The position numbers and the translations under genes are program-made. A DNA stretch of 64,000 nucleotides from Fusobacterium sp. GTDB lineage: Bacteria; Fusobacteriota; Fusobacteriia; Fusobacteriales; Fusobacteriaceae. The stretch lies in contig NZ_JAWDXO010000004.1 of the NCBI RefSeq assembly GCF_032477075.1, positions 50,351-114,350 on the forward strand. Reading direction: 5' to 3'. This document shows, one piece after another, positions 9,243 to 18,669 of the stretch. Position 1 is the stretch's first letter. Each line of letters opens with the position of its first letter. The notes beneath the pieces are model-generated. The model did no database searches and was not told the origin of the DNA. It was given only the letters and a program-made list of their open reading frames with translations.

Positions 9243-9728
9243 ATGAAAATTGCTGAAAGCAATGTAGTAACATTAGAATTTAAAGTTTATGATAATGATA
9301 CAAATGAACTTTTAGAGGATACACAAGAAGTTGGACCATTTTTCTATATCCATGGATTAGGAAATTTTGTTCCTAAAATTGAAGAAGCTTTAGAAGGACA
9401 AGAAAAAGGATTTAAAACTATTATGACTCTTACTCCAGAAGAAGGATATGGAGAATATGATGAAGATCTTGTTGATAAAATGGATAAAGCTGATTTTGAA
9501 GAGTTTGATGATATTTATGAAGGACTTGAATTCATAGCCGATATGGATGACGGAACTGAGCAGCAATATGTAATTACTGCTATTGAAGATGATGTTGTTA
9601 CAGCTGATGGAAATCATCCATTTGCTGGTAAAAATATCAGATTTGAAGTTGAAGTAACTGGTGTAAGAGAAGCTACTGAAGAAGAATTAGAGCATGGGCA
9701 CCCTCACTTTGAAGGTTTTGAAGATTAA
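9243..9728 (+). CDS. FKBP-type peptidyl-prolyl isomerase, SlyD-like
   Basis: The protein has 161 residues. The N-terminal FKBP half begins with VTLEFKVYDNDTNELLEDT and PFFYIHGLGNFVPKIEEAL. An inserted flap of about residues 75-125 follows, as in SlyD, and the FKBP fold then resumes. The tail has only a few histidines (HGHPHFEGFED), far fewer than the metal-binding tail of Escherichia coli SlyD. It is expected to be a cytoplasmic folding helper that isomerises prolyl bonds. The protein is very acidic. AGAGGTG lies before the ATG, and a terminator follows directly. Confidence 0.88.
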   Translation: MKIAESNVVTLEFKVYDNDTNELLEDTQEVGPFFYIHGLGNFVPKIEEALEGQEKGFKTIMTLTPEEGYGEYDEDLVDKMDKADFEEFDDIYEGLEFIADMDDGTEQQYVITAIEDDVVTADGNHPFAGKNIRFEVEVTGVREATEEELEHGHPHFEGFED

Positions 9729-9741
9729 TCAATAGCAATCC

Positions 9742-9786
9742 AACAGGCTGACTAAAAGTGATATTTTTGCCAGCCTGTTCTTTTAT
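9742..9786 (+). terminator. rho-independent terminator
   Basis: AACAGGCTG and CAGCCTGTT form a 9-bp stem with a 20-base loop, followed by CTTTTAT. It closes the FKBP gene. Confidence 0.7.
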
Positions 9787-9812
9787 ATTTTAATTTTGGA
9801 GGTGTAACAATT

Positions 9813-10244
9813 ATGAAAATCGCTTTGGGTGCGGATCATGGTGGATTTGAATTAAAAGAAAAAATAAAGACACATCTTATAAAAAATGGATATGAAGTAT
9901 TAGATCTTGGAACAAATTCAAGTGATTCTGTTGATTATCCTGAATTTGGCCATGCTGTAGGATATACTGTTGCTGAAAAAAAAGCTGAATTTGGAATAGT
10001 TATCTGTGGAACTGGAATAGGTATTTCTATTGCTGCTAATAAAGTTACTGGCATCAGAGCTGCTCTTTGTACTAATACTACTATGGCAAGACTGACTAGA
10101 GAACATAACAACGCTAATATCCTTGCATTAGGTGGTAGAATTATTGGAGATATTCTTGCACTTGAAATGGTTGATACTTTCCTTACTACTGAATTTCAAG
10201 GTGGAAGACATGAGAAAAGAATCACCAAAATAGAAAATGTCTAA
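9813..10244 (+). CDS. rpiB: ribose-5-phosphate isomerase B
   Basis: The 143-residue protein is full length for the RpiB/LacAB family. It starts MKIALGADHGGFELKEKI, and has the phosphate and catalytic loop VICGTGIGISIAANK with the active-site Cys near residue 69. The ARLTREHNNANILALGGR segment supplies the conserved arginine and histidine residues. It interconverts ribose 5-phosphate and ribulose 5-phosphate in the pentose phosphate pathway, in the cytoplasm. GGAGGTG precedes the start. The HIT gene follows 44 bases later and is probably cotranscribed. Confidence 0.92.
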   Translation: MKIALGADHGGFELKEKIKTHLIKNGYEVLDLGTNSSDSVDYPEFGHAVGYTVAEKKAEFGIVICGTGIGISIAANKVTGIRAALCTNTTMARLTREHNNANILALGGRIIGDILALEMVDTFLTTEFQGGRHEKRITKIENV

Positions 10245-10288
10245 ATTTTATTTTATAATAAATTATATTAAATTTGGGAGATGATTTT

Positions 10289-10630
10289 ATGGCTACTATT
10301 TTTACAAAAATAATAAATAGAGAAATTCCAGCAACTATTATTTATGAAACTGATAATGTCTTGGCTTTCAAAGATATCAATCCTGCTGCACCTATACATA
10401 TTTTGATAGTACCTAAAAAAGAAATTCCTACTGTAAATGATATAACTCCTGAAGATAGAGAAATAATAGGAGATATGTATCTTGCCATTGGAAAGATAGC
10501 TAAAGACTTAGGAATCGACCAAGAAGGTTATAGAGTTATAGCTAACTGTAATGAGTATGGTGGCCAGGAAGTATTTCACCTGCATTTTCATCTTCTTGGA
10601 GGAAAAAATTTAGGTTCTCTGATTTCTTAA
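10289..10630 (+). CDS. HIT family nucleotide-binding hydrolase
   Basis: I chose the ATG at 10289 because GGGAG lies just upstream and the product then starts MATIFTKIINREIPATIIYE, the usual beginning of Hint-type HIT proteins. The 113-residue protein carries the histidine triad HLHFHLLGG near the C-terminus. Family members hydrolyse nucleoside phosphoramidates and act as dimers in the cytoplasm. The gene is last before a clear terminator. Confidence 0.9.
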   Translation: MATIFTKIINREIPATIIYETDNVLAFKDINPAAPIHILIVPKKEIPTVNDITPEDREIIGDMYLAIGKIAKDLGIDQEGYRVIANCNEYGGQEVFHLHFHLLGGKNLGSLIS

Positions 10631-10650
10631 AATTTAATTTTATTATTGAG

Positions 10651-10681
10651 ACTGTTTCATAGATTTGAAACAGTTTTTTTA
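10651..10681 (+). terminator. rho-independent terminator after the HIT gene
   Basis: ACTGTTTCA and TTGAAACAGT pair around a short loop and are followed by seven T. Confidence 0.8.
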
Positions 10682-11090
10682 TTTTAAAAAAATTAAATAT
10701 ATTTTAATAATATTTTTCTGTGATTATATTAATATGACTTGATAATTTTCAATTCTTTTTATATATTATTATAAAACATATTGACTTTTTTTATTTTTAG
10801 TGTATAACTTTTTAACAAAGGTTGATTGTCTAAAACTATGTCTAAAATATTTTAAAAGAGAAATTATATATCAAATTCAAATTCCTTAAGCTTAATAAAG
10901 GTACTATAATAATTAGAATTTGACTATAATTAAAGTAGCAGATAATTTTTTTAAAAACTAATTTATTAATCATAATTTTAGTACTATTTTTAACTATTTA
11001 ATATTTGCTTTGTTTTTTAAACGTTGTTCTAGTCATATATAAAAAGAATGATAAAATATCTTTTTTATATATTTTTTTAATATAAAAAAG
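10682..11090. other. AT-rich non-coding stretch
   Basis: No convincing gene is seen. It contains two close copies of TGTCTAAAA (10827-10835 and 10839-10847); a third copy lies next to the abgT promoter at 11135-11143. These could be sites for a regulator of abgT, but this is only a pattern. Confidence 0.3.
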
Positions 11091-11118
11091 TTGATTTTTT
11101 CTAAATAAGATATATAAT
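11091..11118 (+). promoter_or_regulatory. predicted promoter of the abgT-amidohydrolase pair
   Basis: TTGATT at 11091-11096 and TATAAT at 11113-11118 are separated by 16 bases. The palindrome AAGACGTCTT follows at 11143-11152 and may be an operator. Confidence 0.5.
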
Positions 11119-11189
11119 AAAGTATTATAAGTTTTGTCTAAAAAGACGTCTTAAAATATCAGAATACTTTTTACAAGGGAGGATTTATT

Positions 11190-12707
11190 ATGGCAGATGC
11201 AAATATTAAAAAACATGGTTTTCTAGATTGGGTGGAAAGAGTAGGAAATAAAATCCCTCATCCTTTTATTCTTTTCTGCTGTTTAGCTGCTGCAATTATA
11301 ATTATTTCAGCAATATGTACTATTTTTAAGATTCAGGTAGTTGACCCTGTTACAAATAAAGTCGTAATGGCAAAAAGTCTTTTGTCTGCAGAAGGTATAA
11401 ACTTTATGTTGCAAAATATGGTTAAAAATTTTACTGGTTTCTCTCCTTTAGGACTTGTGTTAGTTATGACACTTGGTATTGGTCTTGCTGAACATGTTGG
11501 CCTTGTTTCATCATTTATGAGAAACAGTATCCTTACATTAAAAGATTACCCAAGAATAATAACTTTTATGGTAATGATAATTGGAATATGTGGAAATTTA
11601 GCTTCTGATGCTGCCATTGTTGTTATTCCAGTTATATCTGCTTTCATTTTCCTATCTTTAGGAAAACATCCATTGGCAGGTATTGCAGTAGGATATGCTG
11701 CCACTACAGCGGGATTCAGTGCTAACCTTTTAGTTGCAGGAACAGATGCACTTCTAGCAGGTATTACAACTGAAGCTGTTAAAATAGTAAATCCTGATAT
11801 GCAAGTATCAGTAGTTTGTAACTGGTATTTTATGTTTGTCTCTACTTTCCTTCTTGCAATAGTAGGTACTATTGTTACAGAAAAAATAATTGAGCCAAGA
11901 CTTGGAAAATATACTGGGAAAAAAATAATAACACAAGAAGAAGTTTCTCCTTTAGAGAAAAAAGCTCTAAGAAATTCTGGAATAGCTACTGCAATTTATT
12001 TAATTATTTTATTTGTAGCAGTTTTTCCTCAAAATAGTTTTCTTAGAAATGCAAAAACAGGTTCTTTATTAGATTCACCTTTATTGAAAGCTATTATTCC
12101 TATACTTTTAATACTTTTTCTAGTTGCTGGTATATCTTATGGTATTACTATGGGAAAAATTAAATCAGCTGGAGATGTACCTAAATATATGACTATTGCC
12201 ATGAAGGATATGTCTTCATACATTGTTCTAGTATTTATCATTGGACAATTTGTTGCATACTTCAACTGGAGTAAACTTGGATATATACTTGCTGTTAATG
12301 GAGCAGAAATGCTTACTTCAATGAACTTGAAAGGAATTCCTCTTTTCATAATGTTTATCTTTTTGACTGCATTTATTAATTTATTTATAGGAAGTGGATC
12401 TGCAAAATGGGCTCTGTTAGCTCCTATATTTGTTCCTATGTTCTATATGTTAGGATATGCTCCATCTCTTACTCAAATGCTTTATAGAATAGGGGATTCA
12501 ACTACTAATATAATTTCTCCACTATTCCCATATATGCCTATTATTTTAGGACTGGCACAAGAATATGATGAAGAATATGGAATGGGGACAGTTATCTCTA
12601 CTATGCTTCCATATACAATTGCAATGCTTATCATGTGGATAATAATGGCTATTATATGGATATCTTTAGGTATTCCTTTAGGACCTGGAGAAGTACTTTA
12701 TCTTTAA
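11190..12707 (+). CDS. AbgT family transporter
   Basis: The 505-residue protein has many membrane helices and starts with FLDWVERVGNKIPHPFILF, the typical AbgT opening. It has the conserved stretches GNLASDAAIVVIPVISAF and GSGSAKWALLAPIFVPMF, and DSTTNIISPLFPYMPIILG in the C-terminal part. The family imports p-aminobenzoyl-glutamate or exports sulfonamides. An M20 hydrolase starts 35 bases downstream, which favours an uptake-and-cleave role for an N-acyl amino acid or folate breakdown product. The start has GGGAGGA upstream. Confidence 0.88.
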   Translation: MADANIKKHGFLDWVERVGNKIPHPFILFCCLAAAIIIISAICTIFKIQVVDPVTNKVVMAKSLLSAEGINFMLQNMVKNFTGFSPLGLVLVMTLGIGLAEHVGLVSSFMRNSILTLKDYPRIITFMVMIIGICGNLASDAAIVVIPVISAFIFLSLGKHPLAGIAVGYAATTAGFSANLLVAGTDALLAGITTEAVKIVNPDMQVSVVCNWYFMFVSTFLLAIVGTIVTEKIIEPRLGKYTGKKIITQEEVSPLEKKALRNSGIATAIYLIILFVAVFPQNSFLRNAKTGSLLDSPLLKAIIPILLILFLVAGISYGITMGKIKSAGDVPKYMTIAMKDMSSYIVLVFIIGQFVAYFNWSKLGYILAVNGAEMLTSMNLKGIPLFIMFIFLTAFINLFIGSGSAKWALLAPIFVPMFYMLGYAPSLTQMLYRIGDSTTNIISPLFPYMPIILGLAQEYDEEYGMGTVISTMLPYTIAMLIMWIIMAIIWISLGIPLGPGEVLYL

Positions 12708-12742
12708 AAATTAACAAATAACTTATTACTGGAGGCTATTAC

Positions 12743-13936
12743 ATGAAATTTTCTGATATAGAAAATATTATAGATAAACATATAGATGAAATAATAGTAT
12801 TTAGAAGAGATCTACATGAATATCCTGAACTTGGAGGGAATGAAATCAAAACCTCTGCTAAAGTAGCTGAGCAATTAAAAAAATTACCTTTGAGTGTAAG
12901 AGAGAATATAGGTGGTCATGGAATAATTGCTGATCTTATTGGAATTGAAAAAGGAAAAACTATTTTATTGAGAGGTGATATGGATGCTCTCCCTATCAAT
13001 GAAAGCAATAATCTTTCTTTTTCTTCCAAAGTTCCAGATGTGATGCACGCCTGCGGACATGATGTGCATACCTCTATAATTCTTGGTACTGCCATTGTGT
13101 TAAGTGAATTAAAAAACAAAATAAAAGGGAATATAAAATTTATGTTTCAGCCAAATGAAGAATCAGCTCCAATTGGTGGTTCTAGAGCTATGATGAATGA
13201 TGGCCTTTTAGAAAATCCAAAGGTTGATGAAGCTTACGCTCTTCATGTTTTTGGTAACCCTACAGGTACTGTAGCTTTTAGACCTGGAGTAGCAAATTCC
13301 AGATCAGATAGAATAACAATAGAAATCAAAGGAAAAAGCAGTCATGGTTCTCTTCCTGGAGAGGGAAGAGATGCTATAGTCACAGCAGCAAATGTTATAT
13401 CTTCTATTCAAACAATCATCAGCAGAAATATGGGCCCTGGTGAAAATGCCGTGGTTACAATTGGAAAGATAACTGGTGGAAGCAGATACAATGTTGTTTC
13501 TGACTATGTAAAATTAGAAGGAACAGTTAGAACTTTTGATACTGGCACTGCTGAGCTTATAAAGAAAAGACTAAATAGAATAGTTATGGATATAGCTGAT
13601 GCATATGAATGTATAGGAATATTAGACTATCAAGATGGATATGATTTTATGTTCAATGATTTAACTCTTTCTGAAGAAGTTATAAAATCATTAAATCCTT
13701 TATTAGGAAAAGATAATATCATTATTCAGCCTAATCCTTTGCCAGCAGGAGAAGATTTTTCATTCATAACTAAAAAAGTTCCTTCTGTTTTTCTATGGCT
13801 TGGAACAGAAACTGATTTTAACAAAGGAAAATGTATTCTTCATAATCCTGAATTTATGGCTGATGAAAATTCTATAAAAGTAGGAATAAAAGTTTTATGC
13901 AAACTTGTATTAGATAGATTGAATTCTTTGGAATAA
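12743..13936 (+). CDS. M20 family metallo-amidohydrolase (AbgB/hippurate hydrolase-like)
   Basis: The 397-residue protein shows the M20D motifs. RRDLHEYPELGG lies near residue 21, GDMDALP at 78, and MHACGHDVHT (H102, C104, H106 metal region) follows. FQPNEE (E139/E140) and ALHVFG (H168) come next, and a late histidine sits in ILHNPEF. These enzymes remove an acyl group from an amino acid or cleave p-aminobenzoyl-glutamate, using two metal ions. It is cotranscribed with the AbgT transporter, which probably brings in its substrate. ATTACTGGAGG lies just before the ATG. The exact substrate is not shown by the sequence. Confidence 0.87.
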   Translation: MKFSDIENIIDKHIDEIIVFRRDLHEYPELGGNEIKTSAKVAEQLKKLPLSVRENIGGHGIIADLIGIEKGKTILLRGDMDALPINESNNLSFSSKVPDVMHACGHDVHTSIILGTAIVLSELKNKIKGNIKFMFQPNEESAPIGGSRAMMNDGLLENPKVDEAYALHVFGNPTGTVAFRPGVANSRSDRITIEIKGKSSHGSLPGEGRDAIVTAANVISSIQTIISRNMGPGENAVVTIGKITGGSRYNVVSDYVKLEGTVRTFDTGTAELIKKRLNRIVMDIADAYECIGILDYQDGYDFMFNDLTLSEEVIKSLNPLLGKDNIIIQPNPLPAGEDFSFITKKVPSVFLWLGTETDFNKGKCILHNPEFMADENSIKVGIKVLCKLVLDRLNSLE

Positions 13937-13956
13937 ATGATACCTAAAAAATAGAA

Positions 13957-13985
13957 GGCACTATAGTATGTAGTGTCTTTTGTTT
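13957..13985 (+). terminator. rho-independent terminator after the amidohydrolase
   Basis: GGCACTA and TAGTGTC pair (one G-U) around TAGTATG, followed by a T-rich run. Confidence 0.6.
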
Positions 13986-13997
13986 TTTATAATTTAC

Positions 13998-14068
13998 AAA
14001 AAAGCAGAGATTTATACTATATTCTTCATCTTATCTCTAAGATTTTAGATACAATATATTTTCTCTGC
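13998..14068 (-). terminator. terminator of the autotransporter gene
   Basis: On the minus strand GCAGAGA (14068-14062) pairs with TCTCTGC (14010-14004) and six T follow. The long loop folds into a smaller ATCTT/AAGAT hairpin. Confidence 0.5.
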
Positions 14069-14151
14069 CTTTTAATTAACTCTTTTAAAATGGGGTTTTT
14101 ATAGAATCATATAAATTCTCCTTCTGTCATAACTTCCCCCTGTTGTTTTAA

Positions 14152-17100
14152 TTAAAACTTGTAACCTAATCCTGCTCCTACTATCCATTCTCCTTTAGTC
14201 TTATTCTTTCCAGAATTATTATGAGAATCTCTTTCTACAGAATAAGTTCCTTTTACATCAAATATTACTCCATTTTCTAATTCCAGCGCATATTTAGCAT
14301 TAAGTCCTATACTATGCTCATTTTTGTGAGCTACAAGAATATCAAAATCGCTTCCACCTTTAAATCTTCCTATGATATATTCCTCATCTGCCCCATCTAA
14401 TATTCTTGTATAGCTGACTCCTGCTGAAAGTGTACTCTTTCCTTTTTCATGAGGAATTACTTTTTTCAAATCTACTCCCACTTTTCCTACTGTATAATCA
14501 AATGATTTAGAATCAGTTTCAATAGCTAGTGTCTTATTTCCTTCATCTGCTCCATCTTGGTCTACATATGTATATGACAGAGTTGCATATGGTTCTAAGA
14601 ATAAATTATCTCCTATTGGATTAGAATATCTTCCATTCAGATAAATATCATATGTCATATCATTGTAATTGTCTGAATATTTCACTATTGATTCTCCTGT
14701 GCTTGAAGCTACCTTGTTTACTGCCAGTCTGTCTGCGTCATAGTCTCCATACTGGAATCCTGCTCCTGCTGTTACTTTTAGATTTCCAATATATTTCTTA
14801 GCATAAGCTCCTAAATACATTGCACTTCCATCTACTTTTGAGTCGTTAGACAAGTCAGATTTTAATTTATTTCCTCCAATTACTACCCCAGAAGTAAGTG
14901 TATCAGATACTCCATATTCTCCGAGCATATATGCTCCAGTTATCTTAGTATCTGCATCCATGTCAGAACTTCCTATGTCATAAGTATAATATCCTTTTCC
15001 AAAGTATGTATCTTTAGTTCCTCCATCTACATGAGTAAGTCCACCATATATCATCCATTTTCCTGTGTTAGCTTTAAATTGGTTCTCTGTCACTATTTCT
15101 CTGAACATTCCTGTTGATTTTCTTGAAAGTTCACTAGAGTATGAATATGGATTTCCTACATAGATATCATTCAAATATCCTAAGAATGTTGACAGCTTTT
15201 CATCATTATCTACATTAAAGTTTCCTAATTCATCTACTGAAAGAATACTATGATATATTTTATTTAATTTTTCATAGGCTAAATCATCAGGAGCTGTTGC
15301 TTTAGTTGGAAGATTATTTTTAGCTGTAACTTCCACTTCTTTAGGCCTAGATGTTCTCTTCACAGAATGAAGTTCTGATGTTGTTGTAAAAGTTACATCT
15401 TCTTGATATTCTCCTTCATATTCTGTTACCAAACTTCCATCTAGATCAAGATTTCCAAAAGATATTATAGTAGTCATTCCAGCTCCATTTAGAGCAAGAA
15501 GAAGTTTTCCTCCATTTTCAGATTTTATTATTCCTGTATTTCCATATAGTGCATGACCTACAATTTTATCTATTCCACTTGAACTATCTATTTTAGTTGA
15601 ATCTAGTCTTAGAGTAAGTACTCCATTTTCACCTATTGTTATATTTTCTGCATCTGTCACTTTTAAGCCTGTAGAATTTCCACTGCTGTCAACTATTGTT
15701 TCAAATAGAGTTATATTTGTGCTTATATTCATACTTTCAAAGCCAGAGATATTATGAAGAATATTTATTTCTCCACCAGTTGAAGTTCTTGTTCCTGTTG
15801 AATTAAAATTAAGAGTATCATTATTATCTGCGCCACCATCAAGAGTTCCATTGAGAATACTTCCAGTTTCTATTGTAAGTATATCATCTCCAGTCCCCAT
15901 ATTTATTTTTCCGTTGATTATTGTCCCTTCTCCTACTATGAGAGTATCAGCTCCATCTCCCATATCTATTTTTCCATTAATTATAGTATTTTGAGTGCCT
16001 ATTGTCCCATTTGAATATGCAATATCTCCAGATTGAAGTATTAGTATATTTTTATTACTGCTTCCTATTATTGTTTCACTTGCTCCATCTGCTCCGCCAT
16101 TTACTATTGTTCCTGATAGTCTTAATTCTCCACCTGCTGTATCAAATTTTACTGCTGTTTTATAGGCATTAATTATAGAGCCTTTTATTTCTCCTGAACC
16201 TGAAACATTCAATGTATTATTCTTTCCATTTAGTATTGAATTGTCAAATTCATTAGTTCCTCCAGAAATTACAAAACTATCTGTTGATGTTCCTATCCCT
16301 GAACCACCTTGTATAACAGCATTTTGTATAGTCATTGCTCTTTTTATTTCATTTCCACTTTCGTCATGTCCTGTTGTTATTTCTATTGGATCTGTACTCT
16401 GTTTATTATTATCAATACTTACCTTTCCATCTATATCATTGATATACAGTCCATAATTTGTTATTGTTATCCCACCATCTACTACTGAATTTCCTTTCGT
16501 TGCTAGTAGTCCATAATTATTTGCTGGATTTATATTTCCTCCATCATTTTTTATAGCATTCATAGTTCCAAATATAACTCCTGTATTTATTAGATTTTCT
16601 ATTCTGCTACTACTATCATTATAAATTCCATAACCATCATTCTCTATTCCTGTTATTGATCCACTATTTGTTAGATTTTCTATACTGCTACTATTATTAT
16701 TAGAAATTCCATAAGAATGACCAGAACCATTCCCTATTCCTGTTATTGATCCACTGTTTGTTAGAGTTTCTATTCTACTATCTGCATTAGAAATTCCATA
16801 ACCAGTATATCGTGTTCCTGATATTAATCCTCTATTTGTTAGGCTTTCTATACTGCTCTTATTATTAGAAATTCCATAACCAAAAATACTATCCCCTATT
16901 CCCAATATTAATCCACTATTTGTTACGCTTTCTATACTGCTACTATTATTAGAAATTCCATAACCAGAAGCAATATCTGTTCCTGTTATTGATCCACTGT
17001 TTGTTACGCTTTCTATACTACTACTATTATTAGAAATTCCATAAGAATGACCAGAACCATTCCCTATTCCTGTTATTGATCCACTGTTTATTAGAGTTTC

Positions 17101-17949
17101 TATTCTACTATTATCTGCATTAGAAATCCCAGAACCATTATATCCTGTTGTTGATATTAATCCACTATTTGTTAGGTTTCTTATACTACTACTATTATTA
17201 TTAGAAATTCCATAACTTTTATAATACCCTGTTCCTGTTATTGATCCACTGTTTGTTAAGTTTTCTATACTGCTACTATTATTAAAAATTCCAGAACCAG
17301 AATCATGATTAGAACCAGAACCAATACCTGTTCCTATTGCTGATACTAATCCGCTGTTTGTTAGGGTTCCTATACTGCTACTACTATCATTATAAATTCC
17401 ATAACCAGAACTATTATTCTTTGTTCCTATTCCTGATATTAACCCACTATTTGTTAGGCTTTCTATACTGCTACCCCCATTAGCAATTCCATAACCACCA
17501 CTAGCCCCTGTTCCTGATATTAATCCACTATTTGTTAGAATTCCTATTCCATTACTCACATTAAAAATTCCCCAACCATTACTCTTCCCTGTTCCTGTTA
17601 TTGAAGCATTATTTATAAAATTCAAGTCATTTAAATCTCCACTCAAGCTTAATCCATAGCCTATTGTAGAACTAATATTGTTTGTTCCAGACAAAGTTAT
17701 ATTATTTATATAATCAGTTTCATTCCATGTATTTTCACTATATGGATTTCCATCTTTCCATTCTCCATCTGTACCACTAGTTGTATCAATACTGAATTTT
17801 ATTCCGTTCTCTTCTTTTATTCCCAGATAATCATCAGCTTTAACCATTACTGTACATGAAAGTAAAAATCCTACTACTGCTCCTACTGTGATATTTCTTC
17901 CTCTCTTTTTGTTGCTGCTTTTTATAGTCTTTATAATCTTTTCGATCAT
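14152..17949 (-). CDS. type V autotransporter with glycine/serine/asparagine-rich repeats, 1265 residues
   Basis: The N-terminus has a basic stretch (SSNKKRGRN) and a hydrophobic core ending near VMVKADD, an extended signal peptide. Residues about 95-465 hold about a dozen passenger repeats of 27-35 residues built on LTNSGxIxGTG...YGISNNSSSIES, expected to form a beta helix on the cell surface. A linker with GDGADTLIVGEGT-like strands follows. The last about 280 residues, from TGKWMIYGGLTHVDGG, form the outer-membrane beta barrel, and the protein ends in GAGLGYKF with a terminal aromatic residue. It is probably an adhesin or surface-shape protein. GGAGGG precedes the ATG. It is monocistronic. 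Confidence 0.9.
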   Translation of the reverse strand: MIEKIIKTIKSSNKKRGRNITVGAVVGFLLSCTVMVKADDYLGIKEENGIKFSIDTTSGTDGEWKDGNPYSENTWNETDYINNITLSGTNNISSTIGYGLSLSGDLNDLNFINNASITGTGKSNGWGIFNVSNGIGILTNSGLISGTGASGGYGIANGGSSIESLTNSGLISGIGTKNNSSGYGIYNDSSSSIGTLTNSGLVSAIGTGIGSGSNHDSGSGIFNNSSSIENLTNSGSITGTGYYKSYGISNNNSSSIRNLTNSGLISTTGYNGSGISNADNSRIETLINSGSITGIGNGSGHSYGISNNSSSIESVTNSGSITGTDIASGYGISNNSSSIESVTNSGLILGIGDSIFGYGISNNKSSIESLTNRGLISGTRYTGYGISNADSRIETLTNSGSITGIGNGSGHSYGISNNNSSSIENLTNSGSITGIENDGYGIYNDSSSRIENLINTGVIFGTMNAIKNDGGNINPANNYGLLATKGNSVVDGGITITNYGLYINDIDGKVSIDNNKQSTDPIEITTGHDESGNEIKRAMTIQNAVIQGGSGIGTSTDSFVISGGTNEFDNSILNGKNNTLNVSGSGEIKGSIINAYKTAVKFDTAGGELRLSGTIVNGGADGASETIIGSSNKNILILQSGDIAYSNGTIGTQNTIINGKIDMGDGADTLIVGEGTIINGKINMGTGDDILTIETGSILNGTLDGGADNNDTLNFNSTGTRTSTGGEINILHNISGFESMNISTNITLFETIVDSSGNSTGLKVTDAENITIGENGVLTLRLDSTKIDSSSGIDKIVGHALYGNTGIIKSENGGKLLLALNGAGMTTIISFGNLDLDGSLVTEYEGEYQEDVTFTTTSELHSVKRTSRPKEVEVTAKNNLPTKATAPDDLAYEKLNKIYHSILSVDELGNFNVDNDEKLSTFLGYLNDIYVGNPYSYSSELSRKSTGMFREIVTENQFKANTGKWMIYGGLTHVDGGTKDTYFGKGYYTYDIGSSDMDADTKITGAYMLGEYGVSDTLTSGVVIGGNKLKSDLSNDSKVDGSAMYLGAYAKKYIGNLKVTAGAGFQYGDYDADRLAVNKVASSTGESIVKYSDNYNDMTYDIYLNGRYSNPIGDNLFLEPYATLSYTYVDQDGADEGNKTLAIETDSKSFDYTVGKVGVDLKKVIPHEKGKSTLSAGVSYTRILDGADEEYIIGRFKGGSDFDILVAHKNEHSIGLNAKYALELENGVIFDVKGTYSVERDSHNNSGKNKTKGEWIVGAGLGYKF
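16695..17110. repeat. 86-bp near-identical direct repeat inside the autotransporter gene
   Basis: Bases 16695-16780 and 17025-17110 match at all but one position (16760 g, 17090 a). The offset is 330 bases, exactly 110 codons. Recombination between the copies would remove or add 110 residues of the passenger without changing the frame. Confidence 0.8.
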
Positions 17950-18345
17950 CTTTTCCCTCCATGAAATTTAATTCAATTTAAAAGTAAAAACTCGTTATAA
18001 CATTCTCAAATTGGCATAAAAAAAATATAATTCTATTCAATAAATGTTCACATTTATAAATAAAAGTATACTTGCAAATATTTTTCAATTTTAAAGAGTA
18101 TTATTTGCAAATCAAATATTGACTTTTGATTAAATTTGAGATATTATCTATCATAGCAGCATAGTATTTAATGATTGGTTTAAAGAATTTTTTAGAAACA
18201 AAAATTTGTTAACTGTTCTCTTTTATTTATAAATACGAACTTTTTTTATTCCTTTTTCTTCTGCTCTATTCTCATGAATTCCAACTTTAGAGGAAACTTT
18301 TATAAAATTTCTTTTAGGGAATTATTTTTAAATTTTTTTGTAATA
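17950..18345. other. AT-rich upstream region of the autotransporter
   Basis: No gene is seen. It holds the leader and presumably the promoter of the autotransporter gene. I found no convincing -35/-10 pair. Confidence 0.3.
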
Positions 18346-18381
18346 TAAAAAAATACAGAGATTTTACTCTCTGCACTTTAT
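18346..18381 (-). terminator. rho-independent terminator after the decayed gene
   Basis: On the minus strand CAGAGA-GTAAAA-TCTCTG forms a 6-bp stem followed by TATTTTTTTA. Confidence 0.65.
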
Positions 18382-18389
18382 TTTTTCTT

Positions 18390-18556
18390 TCAGCTTCTAT
18401 TCTGTTTTATCAGCTGTTCCTCTATCCTTGTCATTCTCTATTCTATCCTGTATATTCTCCTTTCTGAATTTCTCAACAAAGATTCTTTTTTTTCACAAAC
18501 TGTCTTGTCTACTTTTTTCTTCTTCTACCTTTCCAAATTTTGCAGCAGGACAGGGA
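18390..18556 (-). pseudogene. remnant of a small coiled-coil gene
   Basis: One minus-strand frame ending in TGA at 18390 encodes charged, heptad-like protein. Parts read VDKTVCEKKESLLRNSERR and, after an in-frame TAG, RMTRIEEQLIKQNRS. A second in-frame TAG lies further upstream, before KKKKVDKT. A good terminator follows, as expected after a real gene. The composition and the two stops suggest a decayed small helical protein, perhaps related to the coiled-coil surface proteins of this genus. The parent gene is not identified. Confidence 0.35.
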
Positions 18557-18669
18557 ACTGAAACGGTATAATAGTGTCATAGATATTTAGTCTGTAGTAT
18601 GATACAATATTTTCACAAGATGATTTTATATTGATAAATAAACAAATTAGAATTTGGGAGGCAAATGCA

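Noticed and set aside
16560..17600. CRISPR-like array of short repeats
   Set aside because: The repeats are coding units of the autotransporter passenger, in frame, of unequal length and without conserved spacer structure.
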